Shown piece after piece: positions 22,506-35,537 of a stretch of DNA of 64,000 bases. The stretch's first letter is position 1; every line of letters starts with the position of its first letter. The DNA is from Diplolepis rosae (Eukaryota; Arthropoda; Insecta; Hymenoptera; Diplolepididae). A program made the translations under genes and the position numbers. Under the pieces are notes generated by a model. The model saw only the letters and a list, made by a program, of their open reading frames with translations, was not told the DNA's origin and ran no database searches. The stretch spans positions 601,001 to 665,000 of the forward strand of contig JAPYXD010000695.1 of assembly GCA_030998225.1 (NCBI GenBank). Direction: 5' to 3'.

Positions 22506-24832
22506 TATATTTTAGTTTGATCCCATTTCCAGATTCCTGATATCGAGATCTACCGACAGTTAGAAACTTTCATTGGTTCGAATCCAGGATAAATTTCAAG
22601 TTTATGTGGTTGAGAAATAAAAATGGTATCAGAATTTACTCTCTAGGACGTAAATTTCGTGATTCTTTCAGCTTTATACCAGAAATTTATAACAATCGAT
22701 GGTTACACATCTCGATAAAAGAAATCAAGGATTAAAGCAGGTCTATTATAGTTTATAACCTCAAGTTATCATAATAAACCTTTTTATTTTAAGATGGAAA
22801 TCTGCTAAAAATCGTTTTTTGCGAGCACAGAGATGAATGCTTCATTTCATTCGTAATAAGAGAGAAAGCAGGTGAAAAATTTAAAACAAGGAAGAATAGA
22901 AACAAGCATGTGAGAGTGGAAATCAGGATTGCATCCTTCCCGGGATGAGAGAAACCAGGGTTTACGAGACTCAGAATGCAAATGAAAGATAAACCGTCCT
23001 CGTCTACCATCTAAGGGCGGTATATCACCGGTGACACCGGTAGTTTTAGTTTATGCCGCATGCATAAGAGACATTTCTCGTCGAGGCCTTGCTGCGTCCG
23101 ACTACTCTCGTCAAGAGAATCCACCCCCTTTACTTCGTCACCATCTTTAGTGAGTCCTCCTGCTCCAACTACTCCATACTTTTCTTTTTACTCTGTACTG
23201 AGATTAAGTGATGTCTTGTCATAAAATATACTGCCCTCGTTTTCAAGGACCTTAAATCTGCCATAAAAGAATTTTTTATCAGACAAAATTAGTGACTAAA
23301 TTATGGATTAATTCGTTCACGTAACATAACTTTTTACATTCTCATAATCAACGAGAAGGTATTGGTTTTATGTGAAAAATGACATTCGGAATTCTCACCA
23401 AATCTCTACATTTTGAGACTCCCTGAGTCGGAAAAAACGGTTTTCACGAAAGTGACTATCTGCCTGTCCAAAGAGATCTACCAATTTCCTAGTAACCATT
23501 TTTTCATAGGAGTTATATTTTTTGTTTATTAAATTTTTGTCTTATTCATGACAAAATTGTTTATCTCAAGAATATACTGAGACGGCCCAGCCCCGAGTAT
23601 CCGCCTTTTGCGACGAAACGGGGCTAAAATCCGCGAAACTAAGGCCATTTTAGGAACAAATAGATTCCCATGAGACTCGCACAAAAGAATTGCGAGGTAT
23701 GATCCAGTACTTGAGCAGCAATTAATGATTTACTTCCATACCGGAAGTGAACGCGGCGAGAACGAGGTAGTCTGGTGTTCACAGACATTTTCGTTCGTAC
23801 TCCCAGCGAGCGCCACACTAACCTGTGGTTGCTGCCACACTACCAATTACTCAGATCAAGCAGCGTGTGGCTTGGTTCGCTGGATGGATGGGCGTCCCTC
23901 GCTCACATTTCTTTTATTTTTTTTTATGGTTAGTTTTTATAGGTTTGTTAATTGTTGCTAATAAATGGAAATAAACAATTATACAAATACGACAATTATA
24001 AATAAACATAATTGTCATTGCATTATGAAATATTATAAATAATCAAATATTGTAAATAAAGATAATTATTGTCATGTGATAAATTTGGTTAATATTAAAT
24101 ACAATAAACAAGTACAGTTATAACTTGAACAGAAAATGACAAAAGGTTAGCATTGATTATCTGAAAATAATTTTGACTGGTAAATCATCAGCAAAATACC
24201 AAATTGGCAAATGAACAATGCGTGACCATCTAATCATTTCTTTTATTTAAAGGCTCGTTTTTATTTTTGAGAATTATCAGCATATAATAATAATCTTTTC
24301 AATCTTTCTTAGAAGATTTTGAATTTTCTAACAACGTTCAAACCTTTACATACTGTTGTCCAATGGGAGCCCGCGCCTACGCTAATAGCACACGCCAAGC
24401 GGGAGGTGAGATGGGGGAAAGGCTTTCTCCGTGTCGTCGCGAGGCATGCTTTCTCTTATCAACGCATATCAATTTTTGAACACCTCTACGAGACAAAAAA
24501 ATCCAACGATTTGAAATTTGAAAAACGTCAACATGATCTCGAAAATGTCAGCTTTCTCCTGATACTGACTTCCAACCCAAAAACGGTCGAAAAAAAGGGG
24601 AAAACATCGTGTATAAAAATCTTAATTTATTAATTTAATTGGACGTAATTGCGGTCGTTAATTCAGGCGCGCGCAAGTTAATTAAGGGGGGAAATTGATT
24701 GAGAGGTGGAAATCCGAGGCGATGTGCTTGATTGCAAATCCTCGAAAAGTAGTCCGGTTCCGCACCTGCAAAAGGTGAGGACTTGTCGCTCGTCGCGGCG
24801 ATTTTTCTGGACGATATCTCAGGTCAGAGCTC
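22506..24832. other. Largely unique DNA with less AT-rich patches
   Basis: Patches near 23040-23180, 23580-23900 and 24350-24440 are richer in GC and might be promoter or exon DNA of an unrecognised gene. No frame shows a domain I know. 23345-23470 carries a repeat shared with 29858-29975 and 42555-42660. A GGTTCGAATCC at 22575 lacks the rest of a tRNA. Confidence 0.3.
23345..23470 (+). repeat. Dispersed repeat R3
   Basis: Same family as 29858-29975: GAAGGTATTGGTTTTATGTG followed by GAGTCGGAAAAAACGGTTTT. Confidence 0.7.
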
Positions 24833-24871
24833 ATAGTCAGGTGACGTGCTAACATCACCGCACCTGACTAT
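24833..24871. repeat. Hairpin with 11-bp perfect stem
   Basis: ATAGTCAGGTG pairs with CACCTGACTAT around a 17-nt loop. It lies about 300 bp before the three covarying hairpins and may belong to the same unit. Confidence 0.6.
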
Positions 24872-25161
24872 TGGAGAATCTGATCGTCTATGTTACCTAG
24901 CCCCCTTTTTAGATAGGGATTAGCAGGCTTACGTTTTTTTTTTGTTTTGGACGCGTGTCTCGATTGGATTTTGTCGCGGTTTACTGGTCTTCTTTTTAGG
25001 CTTGACATCGACGTTACACGAGGGATTTAATTGTCAAAAGAAAATAATAAATAGATTTGTTCTTAAATTCTTGAGTGTCGAGTACCCGTTGACTCACCCC
25101 GAGTGAGAAATTGGGAAAGTCACTCCTATTTTAAGGAATCTCTGTCTCGTAAATTGCCAAT

Positions 25162-25360
25162 CAGGTGCCGTAGCCCCTTTGGGCACTTTACCTGTGAGGT
25201 AATAATTTTTTTTATATATATCACAAACCAAATTGTCAACCAGGTGCCGTAGCCCCTCAGGGCACTTTACCTGGGAGACGACATCCTTTTTCTCTTCTTT
25301 TACTTTTTGGTAAATTCAATTGTGGATCTGGTGCCGTAGCCCCTTTGGGCACTTTACCAG
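25162..25360 (+). repeat. Three 33-nt hairpin repeats with covariation
   Basis: Copies are at 25162-25194, 25241-25273 and 25328-25360. The common part is GTGCCGTAGCCCC...GGGCACTTTACC. Copies 1 and 2 close with CAGGT/ACCTG and copy 3 with CTGGT/ACCAG, a compensatory A-T to T-A change. An inner GCC/GGC or TGCC/GGCA stem is also possible. On the reverse strand each copy can read GKVPKGATAP, so a decayed protein repeat is the rival explanation; copy 2 has a stop there. Confidence 0.7.
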
Positions 25361-26162
25361 TGACACGTACTTCCTTACCCCCGGAGAATTGAAGAACAAA
25401 TCTACGCGAAATCGCGTGGTCAGGCGGGGAGGTTTTCATTTCAATAATTGAGGAATTGAACGCATCTTCTACGCAAATGATGAAAGTTTCTGTGAGTGTA
25501 AGCCCAAGTGCTTTTAGTCACCACAAAACCTCTGATGCTATAAATTTGGAAGATTTCCTTAATTTGAGCAAGCGAAAGACTAAATTGGTTCTTATTAGTG
25601 TTTGAATGCTTCAAGGGTGGAGAACGGAATCGTAATGAACAAGGGAATATTCATGTTGAAAAGAGCCTGCCAGTCGACCAAGTTTTATTTTCAGGAGTAG
25701 GAATTCCCAAAATTAAAACGTGTTTTGAAGACATAACTGTGCGAAATAACGCAGCAAATATTAATCGAAATTTTATTTATGAATTCTAGATACGAAGTCT
25801 ATAAAACACGGGCAGTATTTCGACGATTCCTCCGTATTACTCTTTTCATTCCGAAAAACTGAAAATCGTGAGTTTCTTTGCCGTTCTTACTCATTAAATA
25901 AAGAATAAAAATTCGCGAAATTTTCACCCTTCGTGTGACCCACTCAGAAATTTCGGAAGCAATTTTATCTCAAAAATAGGGCAAAATTGTTGTTTAATAA
26001 CTCAGTAAATTAAGGTAATTAAAAATTGATGATTTGAAATTTAAAATCAGAATTTAAAAGCGAAACTTTTGACCAAGTCGGGCAAAAATAGATTCATAAA
26101 CGCTTTAAAATCAACTAATTAAAGATCGTAAAGGTCGAAATGTAACAATATATAAATTTTTG
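25361..26162. other. Unassigned stretch
   Basis: Short frames only (for example 25598-25789), without recognised domains. Confidence 0.3.
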
Positions 26163-26675
26163 TATGTGCCTCAGCCGCGGAAACTCGTTTTTCCGTTACA
26201 GCTGAGAGTAAAGCAATGTTGTATATTCCGTTACAGAGGAATACAATGTAGAAATTGAACTGCGCATGCGCATTATAGTCTTACAGCGGAACGCAATCTA
26301 TTTCTTATTCTTCTCACTTCTTCTTCGTACAGCGTTAGCACTAACTACTACACAAGACCTATGAAATCAAAATGGCCGGGACTAGTCGCCAATTTGCGCC
26401 CGCTTCGTACAACTAGCGCAGCAAACAACAACAATAAGTGCTAGATTAGATTGCAATGTACGCATAAAAACTCGTATCCGCACCACAGTCACATAAAATA
26501 GAATATGTGCCAATGCACACAATTCGGGACATTGCTAGACTCGCGACAATGCTCGCAGGACTGATAGCGCCTCGCATTCGTCTCGGCTACGCCTCGACTA
26601 CGCTTTGGCTTCGATCTCCTGCGAACATTGTCGCTCGTCACGCAATCACCCTCATTGTGTGCCTAGGCACATAAT
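26163..26675 (+). repeat. Repeat family R2, unit A
   Basis: It begins TGTGCCTCAGCCGCGGAAAC and ends at TGCCTAGGCACATA. Sub-blocks: AAACTCGTTTTT, ACAGCTGAGAGTA, TTGAACTGCGCATGCGC, AATATGTGCCAATGCACAC. It is directly followed by unit B. No coding frame. Confidence 0.8.
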
Positions 26676-26687
26676 ATACTATAATGT

Positions 26688-27197
26688 GCCTCTGGCGCGT
26701 AAACTCGTTTTTACGCTACAGTTGAGAGTAGCGTAATGTTGTGTATTACGATACAGAGGAATGTAATGTAAAAATTGAACTACGCATGTGCCTATAACTA
26801 TACAGCGGAGCGTAATCTTATTCTTATTATTCTTCTTCATCGTACAGCGTTGGCATCGTACTGACAAAGCCTTGTACATTTGAACTGCGCATGCTCTATT
26901 ACAATACGCCATTACTACACAAGATCGAAAAAATCAAAATGGCCGGAACTAGTCGCGAAATATCAAGTGCAATGGACGAAAATCATGATGAATACTAGAT
27001 TATATTTGAGTGTATGCATAAAAACTCGTATACGCACCGAAGTCACATAAAATAGAATATGTGCCAATGCACACAATTCGGGTAATTACGAGACTCGCTT
27101 AAAATGCTCGCAGGACTGATCGCACCTCGGCTTCGATCTCCTGCGAGCATTGTCGCTCGTCACGTAATAACCCTCATTATGCGCCTAGGCACATAAA
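26688..27197 (+). repeat. Repeat family R2, unit B
   Basis: A tandem copy of unit A in the same orientation, starting GTGCCTCTGGCGCGTAAACT and ending GCGCCTAGGCACATA. Confidence 0.8.
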
Positions 27198-27238
27198 ATG
27201 CCAATGTGGTTTCAATGGATAAAAAGTAAAAATCAAAC

Positions 27239-28962
27239 GCGAGTATTATCATGAGAATGTGTTCTTTAAGGCCGATAGAGCCTTACGTAAATTAAATTTG
27301 CTTTGTCATTTCAAATCAAAAACAAATTTAGCAACATTGAGAAAATTTACATTCACAATATTATGAAATTGTCTTAAGTTTAAATTAAAATTACAAGAAA
27401 TAAATTTGAATATGTGGGACCAATATAAGATCGAGTGCAAAGCGCGAGGCCCAAAAGAACGGAGCGCGAAGCGCAACGATTAAATCGCGCGATGAGAATG
27501 TGCTCGCGAAGCAGGAAGATTTTTAATTTACAAAACATCTTACTGAAAATTTGAGAAACGTTACAAAAGACGATAAAGCACGTCTTTTAACTTCTTTTTT
27601 ATGAAAATTACAAAAAAATGGAAAGAGACTTATCAACAATTACAATTAACTGTAAAAATGTTTGCAAATAAAAAAGTTATCTTATATCAACTTTTACAGG
27701 AATTTCGTCACGAAGTCCGGTTGATTCATGGCCTTAAGGGGACTAGGCAATCATTTTTCAGAGGTTTTTACATTTTGTTTTTACTCTATCACAAAAGAAT
27801 AAGAGCAAGTACTGAAAAACTCATTTATGTCATGTTCATTTATATAATGTAGAGTAAACAAACATCATGGAAAGTAGTATTGTTGTAGCCAAATGTCGGC
27901 GCAGATTTTTAAAGTTTTATGTATTTTTTCTTGGCCTTGCAGTGACTGCTAACGAACGGAGCTATAAATCGGATTGAAAAAATTTGATAATACGTAGAAT
28001 ATGTATAATTACCAAAGGAACCTCCGATATGATCTTTAAAAACTCTTGTTTCCGAAAAAAATTCGTAAGTCGGTCTGACCATCAGAAAAATTTCTACATG
28101 GGTTGTTTTGGCGGTACAGAAATTTGTTGATCTGGTCCTAGCCGGGAATAAAACGCTGAAATAGGCCTTAGCCCGGTCAGGCACATACAGGAAAATTGTT
28201 TATAAAAAGAATTGTTAGAAAGTATTCACAGAAATTTGAAAGAAATAATGTATAGAAAGTTATAAAACTATTTTAAAAGTTTATTGCCTTAAGTTATATA
28301 TTTTCGTTTTAATCTATCAGATTATCAGAAGTAGTTTTATGGAAACTTCAAAATATCTGTAAATATTTCATATTTTTATGTTTAATAATAAAATTTACTT
28401 GATGTTGGTATAAAGAAGTTAGGTCAAACATAATTAGCAGACAAAAGTTGGTTTTTGATAAGAAGCGTGCTTCGTCATCTATGTTGATTTCATATATTAT
28501 GCAGTTAACCGATCGATATTCAAACGACCGATTTAGATATTTTTTTCAATAAAATGAAAAAACACTATGAGGTATTCTAGTTTTGAATAAAAAAATCTGC
28601 CCGCTTCGCGGGCACATTCTCATCGCGCGCTTTGCTCGCAAGTTTGAGCGCGCCTAGGGCGCGCGATTCGATCGTCGCGCTTCGCGCTCCGGAATTTTTG
28701 AACGTCGCGCTTCGCGCTCCGTTCTTTCTAGACCTCGCGCTTCGCGCTCGGTCTTGTGCTCTCCGCATACATTTAAGTTTATTTCTTATAATTTGATACT
28801 GAAGCTCAAACTAATTTTATAATTATATTACAGATAATGTGAATTACACATTTTCTCAAAGTCACTCTATTTCTTTTTGAAATCAAGTGAAACAGGAAAT
28901 TCAATTTACTTAAGGCTCTATCAGCCTTAAGGAACACATTCTCATCATGACACTCGCGCTTC
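27239..28962. mobile_element. Inverted-repeat unit of family R1 (TTCGCGCTC-rich)
   Basis: 27239-27530 and 28590-28962 are inverse copies (ATGAGAATGTGTTC, CTGATAGAGCCTTA, GCGCGAAGCGC). The right arm carries stacked GTCGCGCTTCGCGCTCC motifs, unusual in this AT-rich setting. The spacer has no supported gene. Confidence 0.65.
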
Positions 28963-29560
28963 GCGCTCGATTTTCTGTATACATTTCAGTATAACTTTTT
29001 AATAAATTACATGATTAAAAGAATTTACTTTCTTCCACATATCTAAAAAGGAAAAACAATCGTAGAACTTATTTAAGGAAACGATTTTACAGAACAACGC
29101 TTATTTCGTATCTCACATATTTTGGTGAAAAAAATCGAATTTTTTTAATATTAAAAATCAAAACATAAAATATACATCCTGTCCCGAAATGTCTTAATGA
29201 GAATTTGTAAACCTCATTTAGGCAAACAATTTTCCAGATAAACGTTTTTTTTGTATCTCACATATTTTGTCTAAAAAATGGAATTTTTGAATTTTAAACG
29301 TATTTTCTAGAATTAAAACGAAAAACTTTGTATTCATACGTTTTTTTCGTATTTTACATATTATTGTTAAAAAATTGAATTTTGGATTTTCAATAGTTTT
29401 TTTTTTAATTAAAAAGAAAAATATGCATCTTATGAAAAAATGTTACAATTCAAAATTTGTAGGTCTTTATGTATTCAATAATATTGTATCATAACGTTTT
29501 TTGTATCTCGTATAATTTAACTGGAAAATGGAATTTTGATATTGACTTTTTTCGAATTTG
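28737..29560 (+). repeat. Dispersed repeat family R1, copy 2
   Basis: Co-linear with 16843-17640, including the degenerate CGTATCTCACATATTTTG units. It overlaps the right arm of the inverted-repeat unit. Confidence 0.75.
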
Positions 29561-29830
29561 AATATGCTGTAACATTTCTAATTTTGATTTAATCAAAAAA
29601 TGTTATCAGGATAATTTTTAGAGATTTATGAGCACTATCAAAAACCAGTGTTGAAATTTTTTATTTTTTCAAAAAGTTATTATCAAAAACACAAAAGTAG
29701 TGCTCAATCCCTCCATTTTGATTGGATGTGGCTGGTTAACGAACTTGTCCTTACTTTTTCGGCTCCGATAAAGTGTACCAAAGCTCAATTCAATCTGATG
29801 ATTCTATCGAGAGTTATGCCGCACACGACC

Positions 29831-29869
29831 TACAGACAGACAGACAGACAGACGGACAGACAGACACTT
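29831..29869 (+). repeat. (ACAG)n microsatellite
   Basis: CAGA-type tetranucleotide repeat with one G substitution. It is followed by a dispersed segment shared with 23345-23470 and 42555-42660. Confidence 0.9.
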
Positions 29870-29975
29870 TCGTAAAAACCGTTTTTTCTGACTCAGGGGG
29901 TCTCAAAACGTAAAGATTTGATAAAAATTTCAAAAGTCATTTTTCACATAAAACCAATACCTTCTCATCCATGAT
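29858..29975 (-). repeat. Dispersed repeat R3
   Basis: On the reverse strand: AAGGTATTGGTTTTATGTGA, then GAGTCAGAAAAAACGGTTTT. Copies on the + strand lie at 23345-23470 and 42555-42660. The abutting microsatellite suggests the tail of a larger element. Confidence 0.7.
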
Positions 29976-32900
29976 GAGAATGTAAAAAGATAATTCTTAA
30001 TCCTAATTTTGTATTGAGAGTCATAATATTACTAGCTGATTATTATTCTCATTCAACTCTAAACAATTTAGAATTAGTTTAAAATCTATAATGTGATCCA
30101 AGATCATGTATCACTTATTGTTTTCTAAGTTACCGGTATTGTTTCCTAAAATTTTACAATCACAAAAAGAAAGTTTTCACATTCATATTACATATTACAT
30201 TCATATTGCCTATTTACCAAATTTCCACGCTTAATGATCCCTTAATCCATAAAAAGCGTTTTTTCAATCCTGTTTGTCTGTCATAAAACTTTTTTCCTAC
30301 TAGCGGGTCATAAAGTAGATTTTATTGCCTCTCGCGGGACAAATAAATCCATTTTTGATCCCCTAGTAGAAAAAAACCGCGTGCAAAAAAACATTAACTT
30401 TACTAGTGTAGTAGTTACCCACGCTTTGCTCTGGAATCAAAATTCACACTCGCAAAATAAATGTTTTTTTCCTTAGTTGCACAATATACTATATACGTTA
30501 AAATTTGATATAGTAATAGTATTAAATAATCAGAAATGAACATGAACGTCCTTCCCTATTACTTTTCATTAAATTTAAAAAATTCGTAACTCGATACTTC
30601 ATTTTATACGGACACGAGTTTAAAAGCAGAAAATGTTGATAAGTAAAGAATCGATACGTAATTAATGTACTTAAGTCAAATAAAAATTGTTATAAAATAT
30701 TAGTTTACAGTTTTGAAAAATTTTAAGACCTAAATCAAATAAGATCGAATGAAACAAAAAATTGTAGCTGTGAAGAAAAGTAAAATACGACTATTGAAAT
30801 ATAAAAACTTATAAAATGATAAGCTCAGAGACTGTATACTTTTAAGACATCTACTTTGAATAAATGACAAAGACATCAGAGAAACCTAAGGTCTGAAGTC
30901 TGAAGTTGTGTTGAAGAGATGGGAAATGTGGGTGTTGCGATGGTCGAGAAACGGTGTTAGCGTCTCAAGAGTCATGAAAGCGTTTAAGGTGTAACGTCGC
31001 TCACCTGCGGTTAACATTCACTGCATAATATATTTAAACGATGTTACACAAAACTCTCCTTTGCTCTATTAATCCCTAGTGCATGCAAATGCAGGCTCCT
31101 GTACTGCAGATACTTGCAGGTGAAAACTTGGTTCTATAAATTAGACGTAATTACGCAAAGATGTTTGTACCTTTTATAATGAATGTATGCTTTGAATAGA
31201 AGCAAACGTGACAAATTGAATGTATCCCTTCACTTTAACTTCATTAAGCTATTAATTATGGGTATACCGTACAGTCTTACGAGTCTTGGCTGAATAAAAA
31301 CATAAAACGTTTATAAATTTTAAAAATGCTCAATGAATGTGCAAAGATTGTAAAGATTATGTAGTTTTTAATGAATTATAAAAAGTTCTTATTTAACTCT
31401 GTAGAAGTATATTGTTCATACTTTTCATATGAAGTTTATTAAGTCTGAAGTTGAGTACACAATTTTAATTGCTGCTTTAATTAAATGAATTTTTAAATTT
31501 ATATAACCATCTGGTTTGAAATTATAACTGATTAAGATAATAAACTTAAGCAACGAAAAATACGCATTATGTTTGCATAATTAATAATTATAATATGTTC
31601 TTTAGAAGTTTAGGGAACTTAATAAAAAGGTAAGTAAAGAAAGGGGTTTTAAACTTGCTATGAAAACAAGGAAAATAAAAACTTTTGCTCGAAATGAATG
31701 AATAAAAAATTGTTTTTCTTGTTTGAGAATTAATGGTTCTTCATGTGTAATTTTACACGTAATACATTATCGTCATCGTGACGCAATGTAATTAATCGTA
31801 TCTGACGGTCAAGACTGTTGATGCCAACGAAGGTGCAGTGGTTTTCACTTTGTTCTTTCAAAAAATAAATCAGGATCCCGTAAAAGAATGAATTAGTATC
31901 TTTCTAGGATTTACTCTTAAAATGTAAAGTTTGAAAAAACAAAGAAAGAAATAAACGTATTCGAAGATCTGAAAGATAGAACAATATTATTCATCTGGAG
32001 TGTTTTTCAAAATTGTTTGTATGCCAAGCCTAGACATAAATTTAATTATTATTTTAAAAACAGTTCGAAGTTACTTTCGAAATTTTTTTTTCCTGGTAAA
32101 AAATTATATGGAGTAAAGGACACCAATAGTTATTCACTATGGCTTTTATTTTCTAAGGAAAAGATTTTACGCAAATCAAATATACAGATAATTTGTTACA
32201 TGAAGCTCCTTAAAATATTGCGATATTGACAACATATAATTCTTCATTTAAATGTAAAGATTATTAAAGGTCTGATTGAGATCTTTGAAAAATACTATAA
32301 AAATTGCAGACTAAAAGAGAAATAAAATCTAATTAAATAGAATCTAAAAGAATCAAACAAGGATGTCGAAAACTGAGGAGATTCAAAAGAGGATTTATGC
32401 AGAAGTATATGGATGATAAAAATGTTATTAAAAATCTAATGTATGTTACTAAAAATGAATGTGGGAGTATAACAAATTCCAACTCCATCCAAGTTATCAC
32501 TTCAAACTCTATTCTTTAGTATGTTTTTGAAGTCTCATGAGATTTTATCATTTTTGATAAAAATGTCACTTTTCCTAACCTCATTATATTAATTAATTAG
32601 TAATTATACCCCCTAACCTATCTTATCAATCAGAAACCTCTGTCAACGATTCTGAGTTGCACTCATCTAAATTGGCTAGAATTTCCAATAATCTTTATGG
32701 CTTCAAAGATTCGTGTCATTGGCTAGAGGAGAAAGTGTTGGAAGATGAGAAGGGTGAGTTCCGGTTGGGTGAGGTTGATAATTAGAGGAACAAGGGTCGA
32801 AATGATGAAGCATAATGGAGTACCGTAATTCAATGCCGGACATGCAAGGTGTGACGCGTTGCTTGGACGCGTGGTTATTCCTTCACATATTCACCTGAGG

Positions 32901-33258
32901 ACATACACACAATTTCATCTTAAGGCGCACACGCACTTGTGAACTTGCGGTTAATCTCGCGAAGCCCATGTCGTGGTGATTGCAAGATGGTAATACTCGT
33001 ACATCCCCAAATGAGAATATATACAATACGCATTCAAGCACGCTTCCTCTGTATATCTTATACACCCCACGGGATTGTACGCGTGTGCATAATTGTATGC
33101 GAATATTTAATTAAAGCACGACAGGAAGCAGAAGCCACATATTTGCTTTAAAGGCGCTGTTAGATCGTCCGGTGCGAGTAGCCGCTATAAATATGTGATT
33201 ATGCATGAGATTTGGCACTGAAAGCTTCCCCTTTACCCTTCATTCTATCCAATTATAA
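29976..33258. other. 3.3 kb without recognised gene or transposon
   Basis: This is the longest stretch in which I see no transposon ends. Frames are short (up to 70 codons) and show no domains. Less AT-rich patches near 30900-31060, 31760-31860 and 32690-33180 could be conserved non-coding DNA or exons of an unrecognised gene. Confidence 0.35.
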
Positions 33259-33475
33259 ACGGAAAAAAGTATAGTAAAGTTAATAGAACTGTTCAAGAGT
33301 TGGGGTTACAGGCATTTACGAAATAGAGGTATGGAAAATTTACAGAATATTTTCGGGGATGTTTCGCATTTTATTTTGCAAAGTTCTGTAAATTTTTGGA
33401 AACTCTGTTCTGTAAATGCCGGTATCCCCAACTCTTAAAAAGTTCTATAAACTTCCTTGAACTATTTTTTTCTGT
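33259..33475. mobile_element. MITE with ACGGAAAAAAGTATAGT-type ends
   Basis: 217 bp. Inverse copies of AGAACT..TCAAGAGTTGGGG.TAC and GCATTTAC lie at both ends. The left half of a related copy lies at 39232-39300. Confidence 0.75.
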
Positions 33476-33630
33476 ATATTACAATGAGAGACTTTTCGTT
33501 AGAGTTAATCATAATAATGAATCATATTTCAGTATAATATCGTTTCAAAATGAGGCAAACAGGGTTCACACATCAGGAATTAATATAGTGGTTTTCAAGG
33601 GTTAATAAATTCATTTGAATAAATGGAATA

Positions 33631-34392
33631 TACATTCTGTCAAAAAAATACCGGAAATTGATAATTCAAAAAGGCCGCTTCAAGAGACTGTCATAAACCT
33701 TTTTGACGCTAAGTTGGCACCACTGTCCTTTATACTGACGTGGAGTTCGAGCGTGATCTGTCATTTAGTTTGTGCGGAATCGCCCAAAATGTTACTGAAG
33801 GCTTACGGTGAATCGACTTTATCAAAAACACGTGCATATGAGTGGTACAGTGCATTCAAAAGCGGTCGAGATGTGGTGGAAGATTTGCCTCGCTCTGGTC
33901 GGCCATCAACGTCTTTAGCGGAAGTTAACATCACTAAAGTGAAAGAAATGGTGACTGAAAATCGCCATTTAAGTTTAAGGGAGATAGCCGCTGAACTTTC
34001 TGTGTCTCACGAATCAACTAGTTCCGAAAGACCATCTCACAAGGCTATAATTGTGAAAGAATCTCTGGCCAAAAACTCAACGAATATCATCGAAGAACCA
34101 CCGTATTCACCTGATATGGCTTCGACCGACTTTTTTCTCTTTTCAAAATTCAAATTATCACTTCGAGGCACCCATTTTCAATCGATAGAAGGCATAAACA
34201 AGAATTCGCGGCGAGAACTGAAGTCGATTCCTGAAAATGTATTTTAAAAATGTTTTGATGATTGGACTATTCGTTGACTTAAGTGTATTATTTCGGGAGG
34301 ACCCTACCTTGAAGGCGATAAAATAAATTTGGATGAATTATAAATAGTTTGTGTTTTATTGACCAATTCCCGGTACTTTTTTAAGAGAATGA
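33631..34392 (+). mobile_element. Mariner element 5, internally deleted
   Basis: Inverted ends share AAAAAA.TACCGG.AATTG. The transposase reads KAYGESTLSKTRAYEWYSAF (helix-turn-helix) and RSGRPSTSLAEVNITKVKEM. Then near 34015 an internal deletion joins SVSHES to sequence leading to EEPPYSPDMASTDFFLF (third catalytic Asp). The first two catalytic Asp residues are gone. The open frame (33615-34247) begins 16 bp outside the element, so its first residues are not transposase. Confidence 0.85.
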
Positions 34393-34394
34393 AT

Positions 34395-34734
34395 CTTCTA
34401 CTAACTGTTATAAAATTTTCGAGAATTTGAAATCCACTATATTAAAGTTATCTGACGCGTTCAAAACAAATAAAAAAATGAGGGGGTTCAGTACTGAAAG
34501 GTTTCAGTGGAAACACGGACATAAATATTATTATAATAGTACCTTATGTTCAGATATTTGAGTTACACATTGATACATTATTTCTAATCGCATGCTTAAA
34601 TTAAAAATATTATCGTTTTTTAATTCAAACCCATCTAACCTACCTATCTCCACATAACTAAACGCAATCCTAACGCTTAAAGCTTCTCGGTTATTCTCGC
34701 CTGCCTTATTCCGAAAGAAATCTTGCTTATACTA
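34395..34734. other. Short AT-rich spacer
   Basis: No feature was recognised. Confidence 0.35.
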
Positions 34735-35537
34735 GGGTGTTTGATATTGACATGATGAAATGAACAAGAATTAATTTTTTTGTCAAAAATCGGTTTTATT
34801 TTTTAATATGATCTCCTTTTAGCTCGATACGAGTCCAACGATCTTTCAACTTTTCTATGCCTTCCAAATAATACGACTTGTCAAACCCTCAAAAATACCC
34901 TTCTATTTCCTAATCAACTTCTTTGTTCGACTCAAAACGTTTACCGCACAGCCATCTCTTGAGGTTTGGGAACAGATAATAGTCGCTGGGGACCAGGTCT
35001 AGAGGATACGGTGGATGCGGAAGTGATTCAAAATCCAATTCATGCTTTTTTGCTTCTGCAATGCTCGATGTGTGAGATGGTGCATTGTCATCATTAAAAA
35101 GGATTTTATTCCTCTTCAAATGTAGCCGTTTCGACAACCAATCGATTGTTGCGTTTCCAGACGTTTTAGTGCACTTTTGCCAGGTTTAACCGACTGTTTT
35201 GATCCGTTATGCGATTCTGGAGAATTTTGGTGGACCCATGTTTCATTCATCGTCACAAATCGACGCAAAAACTCTTTAGAATTGGGGTTAAAATATGAGA
35301 AATTTTGCTCCGAAGTGGTCACACGAATGCGTTTTCGGTCGATTGTGAGCAATGACGACACCCATCTTGCACAGATCTTTCTCATACACAAATGTGTATA
35401 GAAAATATTGTCCACTCGCTCAGTTGAGATGGATATGATTTCAAGTATTTCACATACATTCACTTTCGGCTCATTCAAAACAATATTATGAATTTTATTG
35501 GTCATTTCTGGTGTAGTGACCTCATTTGGACGACCTG
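34735..35537 (-). pseudogene. Mariner relic 6, truncated
   Basis: The reverse strand from about 35537 reads [23 protein letters not shown] (first catalytic Asp changed to Asn), FNDDNAPSHTS (second Asp) and LVPSDYYLF (third Asp), with 34 residues between the last two (DD34D). There is a frameshift near 35130. The N-terminal part is missing where it meets the next relic. Confidence 0.85.

Noticed and set aside
22560..22600. GGTTCGAATCC resembling a tRNA T arm
   Set aside because: No A box, anticodon arm or acceptor stem upstream.
24319..24633. 104-codon frame
   Set aside because: No domain and it runs into low-complexity Lys-rich sequence; its start is not an ATG context I can defend.
25257..25439. 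Reverse-strand frame with GKVPKGATAP repeats
   Set aside because: Copy 2 is broken by a stop and the stem change in copy 3 fits RNA pairing better; kept as rival explanation rather than a gene.
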